Positions 54,051-63,100 of a DNA stretch of 64,000 bases are shown piece by piece (positions within the stretch are counted from its first letter, which is position 1; the number at the start of each line of letters is the position of its first letter). The translations under genes and the position numbers were made by a program. The notes beneath the pieces were generated by a model. That model was not told the origin of the DNA and did no database searches. It saw nothing but the letters and a program-made list of their open reading frames with translations. Source of the DNA: Shewanella psychrotolerans (GTDB lineage: Bacteria; Pseudomonadota; Gammaproteobacteria; Enterobacterales; Shewanellaceae); contig NZ_CP080419.1 in NCBI RefSeq assembly GCF_019457595.1, positions 310,001 through 374,000 of the forward strand. Reading direction: 5' to 3'.

Positions 54051-54890
54051 TCATTTATACGCGTCCCTTACCTTACTATAAGTTCGTCTTCTTCCTTTCC
54101 TTGCAACAATGGGGGAAGGCTTCTCAGAGTTAGATTGGCCTTGCTGTTCGTTTTGTTCTAATTGTTCCGTTTCTACTAAGTTCGCATTTGTGATGGAGGA
54201 AGCATTCAGTTGGTCAACGAACTTAGCTATTTTCTTTAAATGTGATTCTATACATTTTTCTTTAAAAGCTAATTGTTCTGTAGCAATTTGTAGTGATACT
54301 TCTAATTGGGCTTTTTTTTCTTCAGCACTTTTGAGTTTATTTTTAACTTTATTATGCTCTAAAAAATTAATATTTTCTGAAGAATACCTGCTACTTTTTT
54401 GGGAGATATTTTGGGAGAGATTGTTAGCTTTTATTTTTAATATAATATTCTTATATTGTTCTTTAATTAAGTGATCAATTACGTCATCCCAGCTTTTTGA
54501 CTGTGTCGTTTTTGTTAACTTTTCTAATTTGCGTTGAGTATCGATAGACAGCCTTATAGTTAGATGTCTGCTATCGCCTTTATTCTTTTTTCTCGTTTTG
54601 TATGAGCTCCACGCGCTTCGAATGGCTCTTATCTTTTGCTTTACATCCTGTTGCGTTTCCATTATCGATAACGCTGTTGAAATATATTGCTGATCTGAAG
54701 TTCCTGTAAGATTCAGCAGTTGGATCTCCTTAAGGTAAAACCAGCTTTTTTTTATGTAATTCCTAGCCCAGCGACACTGTTCATGATCTGTTTCATTGAG
54801 CCAATTAGCATTTCTATTATTGTTAAGCATCATACCATTTATCCATTTAGATACATCTAATTGCCAAGATACATTAATTGACTTGGTCAC
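54051..54890 (-). CDS. ribbon-helix-helix/coiled-coil protein, putative partition or repressor protein
   Basis: A 279-residue protein. Residues about 107-145 (SRHLTIRLSIDTQRKLEKL, then SWDDVIDHLIKEQ) fit a ribbon-helix-helix DNA-binding domain. A long, Gln/Lys/Glu-rich coiled coil follows (about 175-225) and the C-terminus is basic (KGRRRTYSKVRDAY). The composition recalls plasmid accessory DNA-binding proteins such as KfrA, but with a different DNA-binding fold. It starts with a GTG that lies inside a degenerate copy of the 12-bp repeat, so it probably binds that array and controls itself. It is AT-rich, unlike the core genome. No firm family. Confidence 0.65.
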   Translation of the reverse strand: MTKSINVSWQLDVSKWINGMMLNNNRNANWLNETDHEQCRWARNYIKKSWFYLKEIQLLNLTGTSDQQYISTALSIMETQQDVKQKIRAIRSAWSSYKTRKKNKGDSRHLTIRLSIDTQRKLEKLTKTTQSKSWDDVIDHLIKEQYKNIILKIKANNLSQNISQKSSRYSSENINFLEHNKVKNKLKSAEEKKAQLEVSLQIATEQLAFKEKCIESHLKKIAKFVDQLNASSITNANLVETEQLEQNEQQGQSNSEKPSPIVARKGRRRTYSKVRDAYK

Positions 54891-54910
54891 TCTTGGTCAA
54901 TGAATTAATG

Positions 54911-54970
54911 GTCACTCGTGCTGTCACTCGTGCTATCACTCGTACTGTCACTCGTGCTGTCACTCGTGAC
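54911..54970. repeat. five tandem 12-bp repeats (iteron-like or operator array)
   Basis: Five consecutive copies of GTCACTCGTGCT with at most three changes each: 54911-54922, 54923-54934, 54935-54946 (A at the first and ninth positions), 54947-54958 and 54959-54970 (ending AC). A sixth 10/12 match, GTCACTCTTGGT, covers 54886-54897 and includes the start codon of the leftward gene. The unit is about one helical turn, and the array lies between divergent genes beside an AT-rich stretch. That is the usual setting of plasmid iterons or partition sites. Confidence 0.92.
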
Positions 54971-55036
54971 GATTACATGATAACTATAGTTTATTGTGGA
55001 ATGTATCATTTTGAAGTAGCTTATAGCGTTGATTAA
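54971..55036. promoter_or_regulatory. AT-rich stretch next to the 12-bp repeat array
   Basis: This stretch of 66 bases between the repeats and the rightward gene is AT-rich. It must hold the promoter of the gene at 55037 and would suit the melting region of a replication origin. This is inference from layout. Confidence 0.4.
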
Positions 55037-56284
55037 ATGAAATGTAATGGATTGTTTATGATTGCTAATTTGCTACTTAATGAAATGAAAGGCGCAAAGT
55101 ATCAAGTTAAGTTGTTTCTCATATGTTGGGTTTTGAAGTTTCATGAAGATCCCTTAGATGAGGGACGAGTGAAAGAGTTAGCAAAAATTTTTAGTGTGTC
55201 AGAGAGAGTTGTTAGGGATGCCTTGAAGTACTTGGTTAAGCATGAGTATTTGATAAAAGTGGCATACAAAGATTGTAAAGGTAGGCGCCAGAACAGGTTT
55301 GATCTGGGGGAACCAATTAAAGAGTTGATATCTAAAAAACCAAGGATTCAACGTGCTTCTTATCAAACAGATATAGTCGAATATGTATTAAGTCCCACTT
55401 GTGACCATATAGTCGTTTCTAGTAAAGAAGATACCGAAGATACCGTTACAATTAATAATTTTCGATTAGATTTGACAGTTGATTGTAAGTTTGTGCTGGC
55501 TGTACTCCTGTTGTTGGGGGATTCAAGAGGTGTTGTTAAAGGTTATGGATTGTCTGATTTCTCTAAAATTTTATGTATGTCTGTTGCGCAGATTAAGCCA
55601 AGGCTAAATGAGCTAGTTAAGAAAGGTTACATAAAAAACGTTGTGACAGGAATGACTGGTAAGGCGTTATTTGGACTCAAGCCAAGTATATATTTTTTAG
55701 ATTTAAAGCATGAATCACTTGGTGATAAAAAAGCCCGTGGGCCTGTAATACAATTACCTCAAAATATCTCAGAACGTCTTGTAGTAGAGGCTGTTGATTT
55801 ATTTCAACATAAAAGACTTGAGCATTGGCCTAATGTGAGGCCAGGTATTTTTGAGCCTGATGAGATAGGAGTGTTATCAGCTTTTTTTAAAGATCCAACT
55901 AATAAGGAAGTGAAATACCTACAAGCGTATTTAACTGAGCTGGCAGCATATATTTTGTCTTCATGTTGGAATCAACTAGCTGAAGCCAATGCCGTTTATG
56001 ATGAATTGCATCTTGAGATTGAAAATGAACTATTGCCTGCAAGTTTTTTAAAAGAACAGAAACAAACTGGTTTTCCATTAATTGAACATAACAAATTATT
56101 TTCTAGATTAATTTTTGAGATATCTCTCAATGTTGCTAAAGCTGTTAGGAATAAAATGGATGAAAATATGGAACACGACTTTGAAAAAATGAACTTTATC
56201 ATTGAGCGAACTTTTAAACAGACTGAAAATCCGCGATTTCGCCTAGAATTGTGTTCATTGATTTGTTTTTTTAAGAAGGAGTAG
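55037..56284 (+). CDS. double winged-helix protein, putative replication initiator or regulator
   Basis: A 415-residue AT-rich gene product. Two winged-helix-like units are visible: about residues 45-100 (VKELAKIFSVSERVVRDALK, then a basic wing KDCKGRRQNRF) and about 175-230 (GLSDFSKILCMSVAQIKPRL, then NELVKKGYIKN). The C-terminal 180 residues are helical with no motif I know. A pair of winged helices beside an iteron array is the layout of many plasmid Rep initiators, though the sequence itself is not one I recognise. A regulator of the downstream genes is the alternative. The start may instead be the ATG seven codons later. Confidence 0.62.
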   Translation: MKCNGLFMIANLLLNEMKGAKYQVKLFLICWVLKFHEDPLDEGRVKELAKIFSVSERVVRDALKYLVKHEYLIKVAYKDCKGRRQNRFDLGEPIKELISKKPRIQRASYQTDIVEYVLSPTCDHIVVSSKEDTEDTVTINNFRLDLTVDCKFVLAVLLLLGDSRGVVKGYGLSDFSKILCMSVAQIKPRLNELVKKGYIKNVVTGMTGKALFGLKPSIYFLDLKHESLGDKKARGPVIQLPQNISERLVVEAVDLFQHKRLEHWPNVRPGIFEPDEIGVLSAFFKDPTNKEVKYLQAYLTELAAYILSSCWNQLAEANAVYDELHLEIENELLPASFLKEQKQTGFPLIEHNKLFSRLIFEISLNVAKAVRNKMDENMEHDFEKMNFIIERTFKQTENPRFRLELCSLICFFKKE

Positions 56285-56657
56285 CACCTCGGTTTTCGTG
56301 TTGATGAAGTAAGATATCATAGTCTCCGATAGTTGAAATCAATCTCTAATAAACAAGATTTCATAACTAATTTAATAATTTATTTTCAGAGTAAATCTGA
56401 ACTACCTCACCCTAAGCTATCCCAACGAAATCGAAATATCGATTCCTATCAGCCTGCTGGTTTTTCAAGGTTGGTTTGTCTGTTTGTTAATACTGCTAAA
56501 AGAAGCTTTTCATTGTCATGTCGAAGACTAATGACAATGCTAGTAGTGATTAGTAACTAGCCATCACCTTCAAAGTGATGGCTTTGGGTGGCATGAGAAC
56601 ACGATAAAAAAATAGTAATTAGACATCTCTTATGAACTTAATCATAGGAGAGTAAGA
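56285..56657. other. intergenic region with a hairpin, before the Gp2-like gene
   Basis: About 370 bases with no convincing gene; a short TTG-initiated frame at 56333-56560 has no family features. A nine-base perfect stem AGCCATCAC/GTGATGGCT with a seven-base loop lies at 56559-56583 and may terminate the upstream transcript, although its T-run is poor. AGGAG seven bases before 56658 is the ribosome-binding site of the next gene. Confidence 0.5.
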
Positions 56658-57332
56658 ATGGCTTTAAGACATTGTGATAACAAGAACTTAGTTTTACTTA
56701 ATGGTAGTGTGTTTAATGGCGTAGCCGTTAATCATAACTATCAGTTAATCGAGAACCACTTGTGCTCTATTCAACGTGTTATTGGATACTCACTAGAAGA
56801 TCATAGAAGAACCTTTGTGGTTCGAGTTGATCTACATTTACCAGCAAGACCTGATTGTGTTGATTATCCAATGGAATTCGATACTAACGTTATCTCACGT
56901 TTTATGGCTTCGCTTAAAGCTCAAGTCGAAGCAGACTTACTGAGGAAGATGCAGCAAGGTATTCGGGTGCATCCATGTACTGTCAGGTACGTATGGGTCA
57001 AAGAAAGGAATGATGCTCTACAGGATCATTATCATGTAGCATTATTCTTTAATCGGGATAGGTACTTTAATCTAGGGGATTATAATCAGCTTGGTAATAA
57101 TCTCAGTACTAAAATCACTAAGGCCTGGGCTAGCGCGCTACGTAGAGAAGCATTTCAAGCCGCACCACTTGTTCACTTCCCGAAAGATACACCGTATTAC
57201 ACTTTAGATATCAATGCTGTTACTTTCCATCAGGATTATCAATCTGTATTCAACAGGCTTAGCTACTTGGCTAAAGTCGATACCAAGCATTATGGTGATC
57301 GTACTCATTCATTTGGCTGTAGTCGCAAATAA
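56658..57332 (+). CDS. inovirus Gp2-type (YagK/YfjJ) replication-associated protein
   Basis: A 224-residue protein of the inovirus Gp2/YagK-YfjJ C-terminal family. RRTFVVRVDLHLPA near residue 55, VRYVWVKERNDALQDHYHVALFFNRD (broken here for length) near 108 and a late RLSYLAKVDTKHYGDRTHSFGCSR are the family landmarks. The HYHVALFFN strand resembles the histidine motif of HUH endonucleases, so a role in element replication is often assumed. It is preceded by a strong AGGAG. It recurs next to AlpA regulators in islands and satellite prophages. Confidence 0.85.
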   Translation: MALRHCDNKNLVLLNGSVFNGVAVNHNYQLIENHLCSIQRVIGYSLEDHRRTFVVRVDLHLPARPDCVDYPMEFDTNVISRFMASLKAQVEADLLRKMQQGIRVHPCTVRYVWVKERNDALQDHYHVALFFNRDRYFNLGDYNQLGNNLSTKITKAWASALRREAFQAAPLVHFPKDTPYYTLDINAVTFHQDYQSVFNRLSYLAKVDTKHYGDRTHSFGCSRK

Positions 57333-57543
57333 GCTGAAAATCGTTTTTAGAAGATAATATATACCTGAAGGCCTTTAGGGTACTAACTAGCATTTTAAAG
57401 GTTCCAGGTTCATTAGTCTTGTTGTATTACTTCTGATAAAACCAATATTCATCACCAAATAAAATAGCTAGAGGTCAATGAGTGAACGGGCGATATATGA
57501 CCAAAAAAGAAATGGAGGTAACCCCACTTCTTAGTATGGATGA

Positions 57544-57762
57544 TCAACGAGGCTGTGCTCGTTGAAGCATCTTCTGCTCAATCCACTCTTTTATTTCACT
57601 CTCTACCCAGGCAGCATTTCTTTTGCCAAGTTGAATCGGTTTGGGAAAGTTGTTGTCTGCACAGTACTTGTATACGGTTGAGCGAGCCAAGCAAGTCACC
57701 TTCATGACTTGTTGTATCTTCATCAGCTGAAAGTGCTTAGATGTTGGTTGTAGAGTATTCAT
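57544..57762 (-). CDS. AlpA-like transcriptional regulator
   Basis: A 72-residue MerR-type helix-turn-helix protein of the AlpA family. MKVTCLARSTVYKYCADNNF, then PKPIQLGKRNAAWVESEIKEWI, is the whole family pattern. AlpA-like proteins switch on excision or replication genes of prophage-like elements. The ATG at 57762 overlaps the recombinase stop codon (ATGA), which supports the first start and coupled translation. Confidence 0.9.
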   Translation of the reverse strand: MNTLQPTSKHFQLMKIQQVMKVTCLARSTVYKYCADNNFPKPIQLGKRNAAWVESEIKEWIEQKMLQRAQPR

Positions 57763-58319
57763 AATTCAAGCTCCTGAAAGTCTTGGTCGACATCATCCTG
57801 CTCAATGCCGATGTATCGCAATGTAACGCCCTCAGAGCTGTGTCTGAGCATCTTCATTACACGACCGATATCTTTAGTGTTTTGGTAGAGATGATAGCCC
57901 CTGGTCTTTCTCATGGAGTGTGTACCTAGGGCTAGTTTTATTTCTTCACCTACCATCGCTAGTGCTCTACAAACGTAACGCCGAGAAAGCGGTGCAGGCT
58001 TCACGGTCTTAGATCGTTGATTACGGTAGGATTGAAAAAGATAGATATGGTTAGGATGTTCTTGGCGAATACGTGCTATACGCTCAAGGGTTGTCGAGTT
58101 GAGTTTAATGTTAGCGAGTTTACCTGTTTTGGACTCACGGATGATTAACCTGTCGTCTTGGATATCATCAAACTTAATTGAAAGTAGGTCAGAGATGCGT
58201 AACGCTAGGTTTAGGCCGATATTCCACACATCAGCAAGTTGTTGGCTAAACTGTTTCTCAAGCAAGAAGCTAATGAGTTTAACCGTATCATGATCTTTAA
58301 CTGCTTGAACCTCTGGCAT
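57759..58319 (-). CDS. short tyrosine recombinase (integrase catalytic domain)
   Basis: A 186-residue protein that is only the catalytic domain of a tyrosine recombinase. The residues are all present in order: Arg in LALRISDLLS, Lys in SKTGKL, HxxR in THSMRKTRG, His in MLRHSSEG, and Tyr in LRYIG. It lacks the N-terminal SAM-like/core-binding domain of full integrases. The ATG at 58319 has AAGGA at a good distance; the TTG 18 codons upstream is less likely. It is probably the recombinase that moves or resolves this element, or a small regulator-like relative. Confidence 0.88.
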   Translation of the reverse strand: MPEVQAVKDHDTVKLISFLLEKQFSQQLADVWNIGLNLALRISDLLSIKFDDIQDDRLIIRESKTGKLANIKLNSTTLERIARIRQEHPNHIYLFQSYRNQRSKTVKPAPLSRRYVCRALAMVGEEIKLALGTHSMRKTRGYHLYQNTKDIGRVMKMLRHSSEGVTLRYIGIEQDDVDQDFQELEL

Positions 58320-58440
58320 GGGCAAGTTCCTTTTTTCTGCTATATCGATGTTTTGGGCACTTTGGTTTCGCAAAGGCCCATGGGGTAAGGGTTTGCTTGT
58401 TCCCGTTTTACCAATATGGGAACTTGGGATTTAAATGGTG

Positions 58441-58854
58441 TTATCCCAGTGCAATTTGCACCTGATAAACATTCATATGGTGATAGCTGGTGAAGTTGTC
58501 GCTAAATAGTTCAATCAGGTCTGCTCCTTCATCATGATTTATCCATCCGCCAATCGAGCTATAGACCTGCTTACTGTTAAAGCAGATATCGATATCCTTG
58601 ATTAGCTCTGGGGAGTCATGCCCATGAAAAGCGAAATCAGTCACGTAAACTAATCGCCAGTGATCAACTTGTTTCTCAAGCCTCACTTCAACAGGATGAA
58701 ATCCACCTCGCTGAGGTGAGTAGTCAGGATCTCTAAAGTACAAGGTGATGGCATTTGCGTCCTTTGGATTAGTGTTAATTAACTCTTGTGTTAGTAACTG
58801 ATAGAAAGGGGCCGGCATAGCGGGTCTTTGATTGGTATCAATTGAAATTGTCAT
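58441..58854 (-). CDS. DUF2787 family protein
   Basis: A 137-residue acidic protein of DUF2787. ITLYFRDPDYSPQRGGFHPVEV near residue 36 (given in part) and FAFHGHDSPELIKDIDICF are family blocks. The family is found almost only in genomic islands and plasmids of Vibrio, Shewanella and Aeromonas, without a known function. It lies between the recombinase and the RadC-like gene on the same strand. Confidence 0.82.
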   Translation of the reverse strand: MTISIDTNQRPAMPAPFYQLLTQELINTNPKDANAITLYFRDPDYSPQRGGFHPVEVRLEKQVDHWRLVYVTDFAFHGHDSPELIKDIDICFNSKQVYSSIGGWINHDEGADLIELFSDNFTSYHHMNVYQVQIALG

Positions 58855-58886
58855 ATAAACGTCCTTACTGAATAAACGCGCAACAG

Positions 58887-58920
58887 CAAGAGATTAGGAG
58901 CACACGCTCCTAATCTCTTG
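58887..58920. repeat. perfect 15-bp inverted repeat with a 4-base loop
   Basis: CAAGAGATTAGGAGC and its exact complement GCTCCTAATCTCTTG flank ACAC. It lies in the 168-base gap between the RadC-like and DUF2787 genes. On the minus strand the 3' flank is CTGTTGCG, not a T-run, so it is a poor intrinsic terminator. It could instead be an RNA processing or stability hairpin or a protein-binding site. Confidence 0.85.
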
Positions 58921-59022
58921 TTAGCTGGTGGTTGAGTTGTTTTGAGTTACATCGAAATTGATAGGCTTCGAATGCTATTAACCCGAAGTTTTCGAAATAG
59001 AAAATACTGAATGCCGAGACCG

Positions 59023-59499
59023 TTAAATTAGACCTCTTTCCGCCAGTGAGACCGGGGATTTACCCACAATTATGTGGTCTAAGACTCGCACGTCAATTAA
59101 CCCTAAGGCTTCGGTGAGCTTCTTAGTGATGAGCTTATCTGCTTGAGATGGTTCAGATACACCGGAAGGGTGATTGTGAGAAAAGATCACTGCAGCGGCA
59201 TTTACTTCAAGTACGGCTTTCACTACTTCTCTTGGATAAACACTGGCAGCGTCAATGGTGCCAAAGAATAATTCACGAAACTCTATGAGCTGATGTTGAC
59301 TGTTGAGCATCATCACCCCAAATACCTCTCGCTCATAACCACCTAACTTGTAAGTAAGGAAGTCCTTTGTGCTCTGAGGGTTAGTGAACACATCCTGATG
59401 GTTCAGTTTTTCTGCAATGATACTCGCAGCACTCTCAAGCACTTGAAGGGCTGTCGTGGGCCAATGTGACGTTGTTTGATTGATAAATTTGTTGTGCAT
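59023..59499 (-). CDS. RadC-type JAB-domain protein
   Basis: A 158-residue protein consisting of the JAB/MPN domain seen in RadC and YeeS. The metal-binding motif HNHPSGVSEPSQAD near residue 112 is complete (H-x-H...S...D), and an upstream glutamate in FRELFFG fits the catalytic acid. Small RadC-like proteins are typical cargo of genomic islands. The biochemical role is unsettled; a metalloprotease or nuclease activity is assumed from the fold. Confidence 0.9.
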   Translation of the reverse strand: MHNKFINQTTSHWPTTALQVLESAASIIAEKLNHQDVFTNPQSTKDFLTYKLGGYEREVFGVMMLNSQHQLIEFRELFFGTIDAASVYPREVVKAVLEVNAAAVIFSHNHPSGVSEPSQADKLITKKLTEALGLIDVRVLDHIIVGKSPVSLAERGLI

Positions 59500-59645
59500 A
59501 TAAGCCTCCTTTAATCAGTTATTTGCTTATGCACAGTGGTGATATATATCTGAAATTTATTGGTTTCGTATTTTATCTAGGTGATGACAACCGTAAATTT
59601 TTACAAGCTCAACTCATGTTGTGAATGAAACATGAGGAATTCACA

Positions 59646-59834
59646 ATGAGACTAATTAAACTGAAAGCAGTAATGGATTGTACTGGCCTAGGGCGCTCAA
59701 CTATTTATAACTACATTGCAGATGAGACCTTTCCAAAACCAGTAAGTCTAGGCGCAAGGGCTGTTGCTTGGGTTGAAAGTGAAGTGCAAGATTGGATTTT
59801 AGAAAGGATAGAAGAGCGGGATGGTCAAGATTAA
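59646..59834 (+). CDS. second AlpA-like transcriptional regulator
   Basis: A 62-residue AlpA-like protein closely related to the one at 57544: GRSTIYNYIADETFPKPVSL and AWVESEVQDWI align with RSTVYKYCADNNFPKPIQL and AWVESEIKEWI. AGGA seven bases before the ATG at 59646 decides the start. It is divergent from the radC-like gene and is the last gene before the defence operon, so it may control either. Confidence 0.9.
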   Translation: MRLIKLKAVMDCTGLGRSTIYNYIADETFPKPVSLGARAVAWVESEVQDWILERIEERDGQD

Positions 59835-60134
59835 CTCAATGTAATTGTATTTCTTGTGTGGATGCTTAATTTTTGCACGATGATTTAAGGTTGCACTTCA
59901 TAAAGCAAATCATAGTTTTATTACTGGAAAAATTGTAGACTTAAGCGTTGTTTTAGGCCGTAAAATAACGCCATGTATGGTTTGATAATCCCAAACTTGT
60001 TCGGGTTTATGTTCTAAGGGAACGGCTTCGCATCTATCTGGTGTTCCCTTTTTTTTCAGATGCTTATATAGAAGTTGATTGGTGAGAATAATCACGACTA
60101 TTTTTTAAGTTAGCGCCATTGGAGTACGATTAAG
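59835..60134 (+). promoter_or_regulatory. leader region before the DUF499 operon, with an intrinsic terminator
   Basis: 300 bases with no convincing gene. A perfect eight-base stem AAGGGAAC/GTTCCCTT at 60016-60023 and 60043-60050 runs straight into eight Ts, a textbook plus-strand terminator ending 79 bases before the operon's ATG. Either it ends transcripts from the AlpA-like gene or it acts as an attenuator on the operon's own leader. Confidence 0.6.
60016..60056 (+). terminator. intrinsic terminator upstream of the DUF499 gene
   Basis: Stem AAGGGAAC/GTTCCCTT with a 19-base loop, followed by T-run to position 60056. It lies 180 bases past the stop of the AlpA-like gene, rather far for its own terminator, and close to the next operon. 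Confidence 0.85.
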
Positions 60135-63100
60135 ATGATCAAGACGGTTAAGCAGGCATGTCGCTTTAATCCTGTAATTCAGGATTATAGAATGAGCCAA
60201 GGAATAGAGAACTTGGCTGACCTCATCACCGACGCAGGTGACGGAGGAGATTTCTTTTCAAGAAACTTTGTCACACACGGTATGGAGCAGCTATTCCGTG
60301 AAGGCATGTTAAGGTTATCTGGTAAATCTGATCAAGCTGTTTTCGAACTAACCCAAGCAATGGGTGGTGGTAAAACCCACATGATGATCGCCTTAGGATT
60401 GCTCGCAAAGCATGCTCACTTGCGACCTAGTGTTTTACCAGCAGACCTCAATAACCGCTTAGATTTTGGTAATGCACGCATTGCTGCTTTCAATGGTCGA
60501 AATAATCCTGATAATTATATCTGGGGTGAAATAGCCACACAGTTAGGTGCAGCAGATGAGATAAAAGACTATTGGGTAAATGGTCCAAAATCAGTTGATC
60601 AACAAAAATGGAAAGACATTATTGGTGATACACCAACGCTAATAATGATCGACGAGTTACCGCCATATTTAGACAATGCAAGCACCCAAGTTTACGGTTC
60701 AGGCACATTAGCTAATATGGTTGTTTACAGTTTAAGCGCATTAATGAGTGCAGCTCTAGAGCTTCCTAACTGCTGTATCGTTATTGCTAATTTAACTGGC
60801 AGCTATAAGGCACAAACCAAAGCATTAGCTGATTCAATCTCGAATCTTCAGCAAGAAACTCGCCGTCAATCAATGACCATTACCCCAGTGCAATTATCAG
60901 GTAATGAGATTTATGAAATTCTGAAAAAGCGATTAGTTGATGAGATGCCTGATGAGTCCGTCATTAATGAGATAGCCGAAGAATATGCTCAGCAAATTAA
61001 AAAAGCAGAGGATGGCGGCTACATCATTGCATCCAGTATTGAGCAAATTGCAGAACAAATTCGTGAAACGTATCCGTTCCACCCCTCTTTTAAACACTTA
61101 GTTGCGTTATTCAAAGAAAACGAAGGGTTCCGTCAAACTCGTGGTTTGATGCAGTTTACTGCCCGCTTACTTAAAAGCGTTGATCAAAGAACAACTGATG
61201 ATGTCTTCTTAATAGGAACTCAGCACCTTGATTTGAATGATGAACAAGTCAAAGACGAGATAGAGCGGATTTCACCTAAGCTAGTCCCAGCGGTTACTCG
61301 TGACATTGCTGATAAAGGCGATGCGATAGCAGAGGCAATCGATGCTGAACAAAGTAATGATGCTGCAACTCAGCTAATGACGTTATTACTTGCATCTTCA
61401 TTATCTCGTGCTGTAGGTGGTCGTATTGGTTTATCTGAAAGTGAAATTATTGAGTTCTTGGCTGCCCCTAATAGAAAAGCCGATGAGTTTCTTGATGCGA
61501 TAAAAAACCTGCGTGAACATGCATGGTACCTACACCGCGAAGATCAACGCTTTTTCATTAAAGAAACGGAGAATTTATCTCGTCAAATTGAGCGTAATGC
61601 CAAAGAAATTCCTCAACCGAAAATAGATACTGCTTTAATTAATCGCTTAAAAGGGATATTGCAGCCAAACAAGCGTAATGCTTATCAGGAAGTGCAAATA
61701 TTGCCACGTATGGATGAGTTAAAATTAACTGGACCACGTGTATTAATCGTCATAAAGCCCGATGGAAAAGTACCGCCTAGCGAATTGATTAATTTTTTTG
61801 AGTTTCAGCAAGAAAAAAATAACTTATTGGTACTAACAGGCCAAGATAGTTTAATGGCCGAAGCGGTTGAAGAGCGCTTGCGCGAGCTTTATGCAATAGA
61901 GAGAATCAATGAGCGCTTAAAAGCTGGTGATACCTTGTACGAAGAAGCGCGAGACCGCCTTGAAGAGGCTGAAGGTCGTTTTACTAAGGCACTATCAGCT
62001 GCATACAACACCATTTTATTCCCAGGTATAGACGAAATAGACGGTTCAGAGCGTTTACTAAAAGTCACTATCGACAATGGCTTGAAAGTAGGTGAAGGTG
62101 ATCAATCAGCTGAAGCGCAGATTGAAAAATTAATGGCAGATCCTCGCGCAAATTATAAGTTAGCCGCAGATCTAAAGGACAAATTTAGTGAATTCTTTGC
62201 CTTGGCAGAATATGAATTATGGCCATCGGGCGCAAACAACCGACGTACTCCATGGAAAGATGTTGTAAGTAAAGCCAAGTGTAATCCTGGTTGGCCGTGG
62301 ATGCCTGGAAGTAGTGGCATGGATACGCTTAAAACTGAAGCATTAAAACAAGGTCGCTGGCGCTTGGGTGAAGATGGCTATATTGAAAAAGGTCCATTCC
62401 CTAAAGAAAAAACCAGCGTTAATGTTTCTTTGCTTAGTACTAATCCAGACACTGGAGAATCACATCTCAGTCTAACACCGCGCAATGCTGGTGAAAGCCC
62501 TGTGATTTATTATTCAACTAAACCTGAAGTAACAGAAGCTGACGCACAAGTCGAAGATTTAGAAAGTTTCAGCTCAACGCAAGGCACATTGTATTTTTTA
62601 GTAAAAGATCCAAGTGGCAAATATGAAGTAGGTCCTATAACGCGTTGGTTGGCTGATTTAAAAATTCGCCATCAAGTAGAACCGCTAGCAGACAAACGTA
62701 AGATCACCTTGCAATGCACCCCAAGTGCGCAAATGTTTTACACCTTAGATGGCTCCAATCCAAAAGACGGTAAAGCTTATGATGCGCCGTTTGAAATTGG
62801 CACTGACGCTGCCCGCTTGCTCGTTTATGCAAAATCAGGTGAAGCCAACAAAACAGCAGATTTTCCAATACCGCATAGTGGTGACAAAACTGTACAAGTA
62901 GATGATACCAAGCCTGCACGGTTAAACAGTACTAAACGAGTGCCGCTTGATAGCACAGACAAAGTATTTGGTGTGATCAATCGTTTTCGAGATCAAACGT
63001 CAACCAAATTCAAAGGCGTTAGAATAGAGATTGGAGAAGGCGAAAATACCGTAGGTATTCGATTTGGTGAGCGTCAGGTTACTGCCGCCATGATAGAAAA

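Noticed and set aside
54911..54970. CRISPR-like repeat array
   Set aside because: The 12-base units abut directly without spacers and no cas genes are near; it fits iterons or operators.
56333..56560. 75-codon plus-strand frame starting with TTG
   Set aside because: Weak start, no family features and a composition like the non-coding surroundings.
59910..60095. 61-codon minus-strand frame overlapping the terminator before the DUF499 gene
   Set aside because: It reads through the intrinsic terminator hairpin and has no ribosome-binding site; judged a chance frame.
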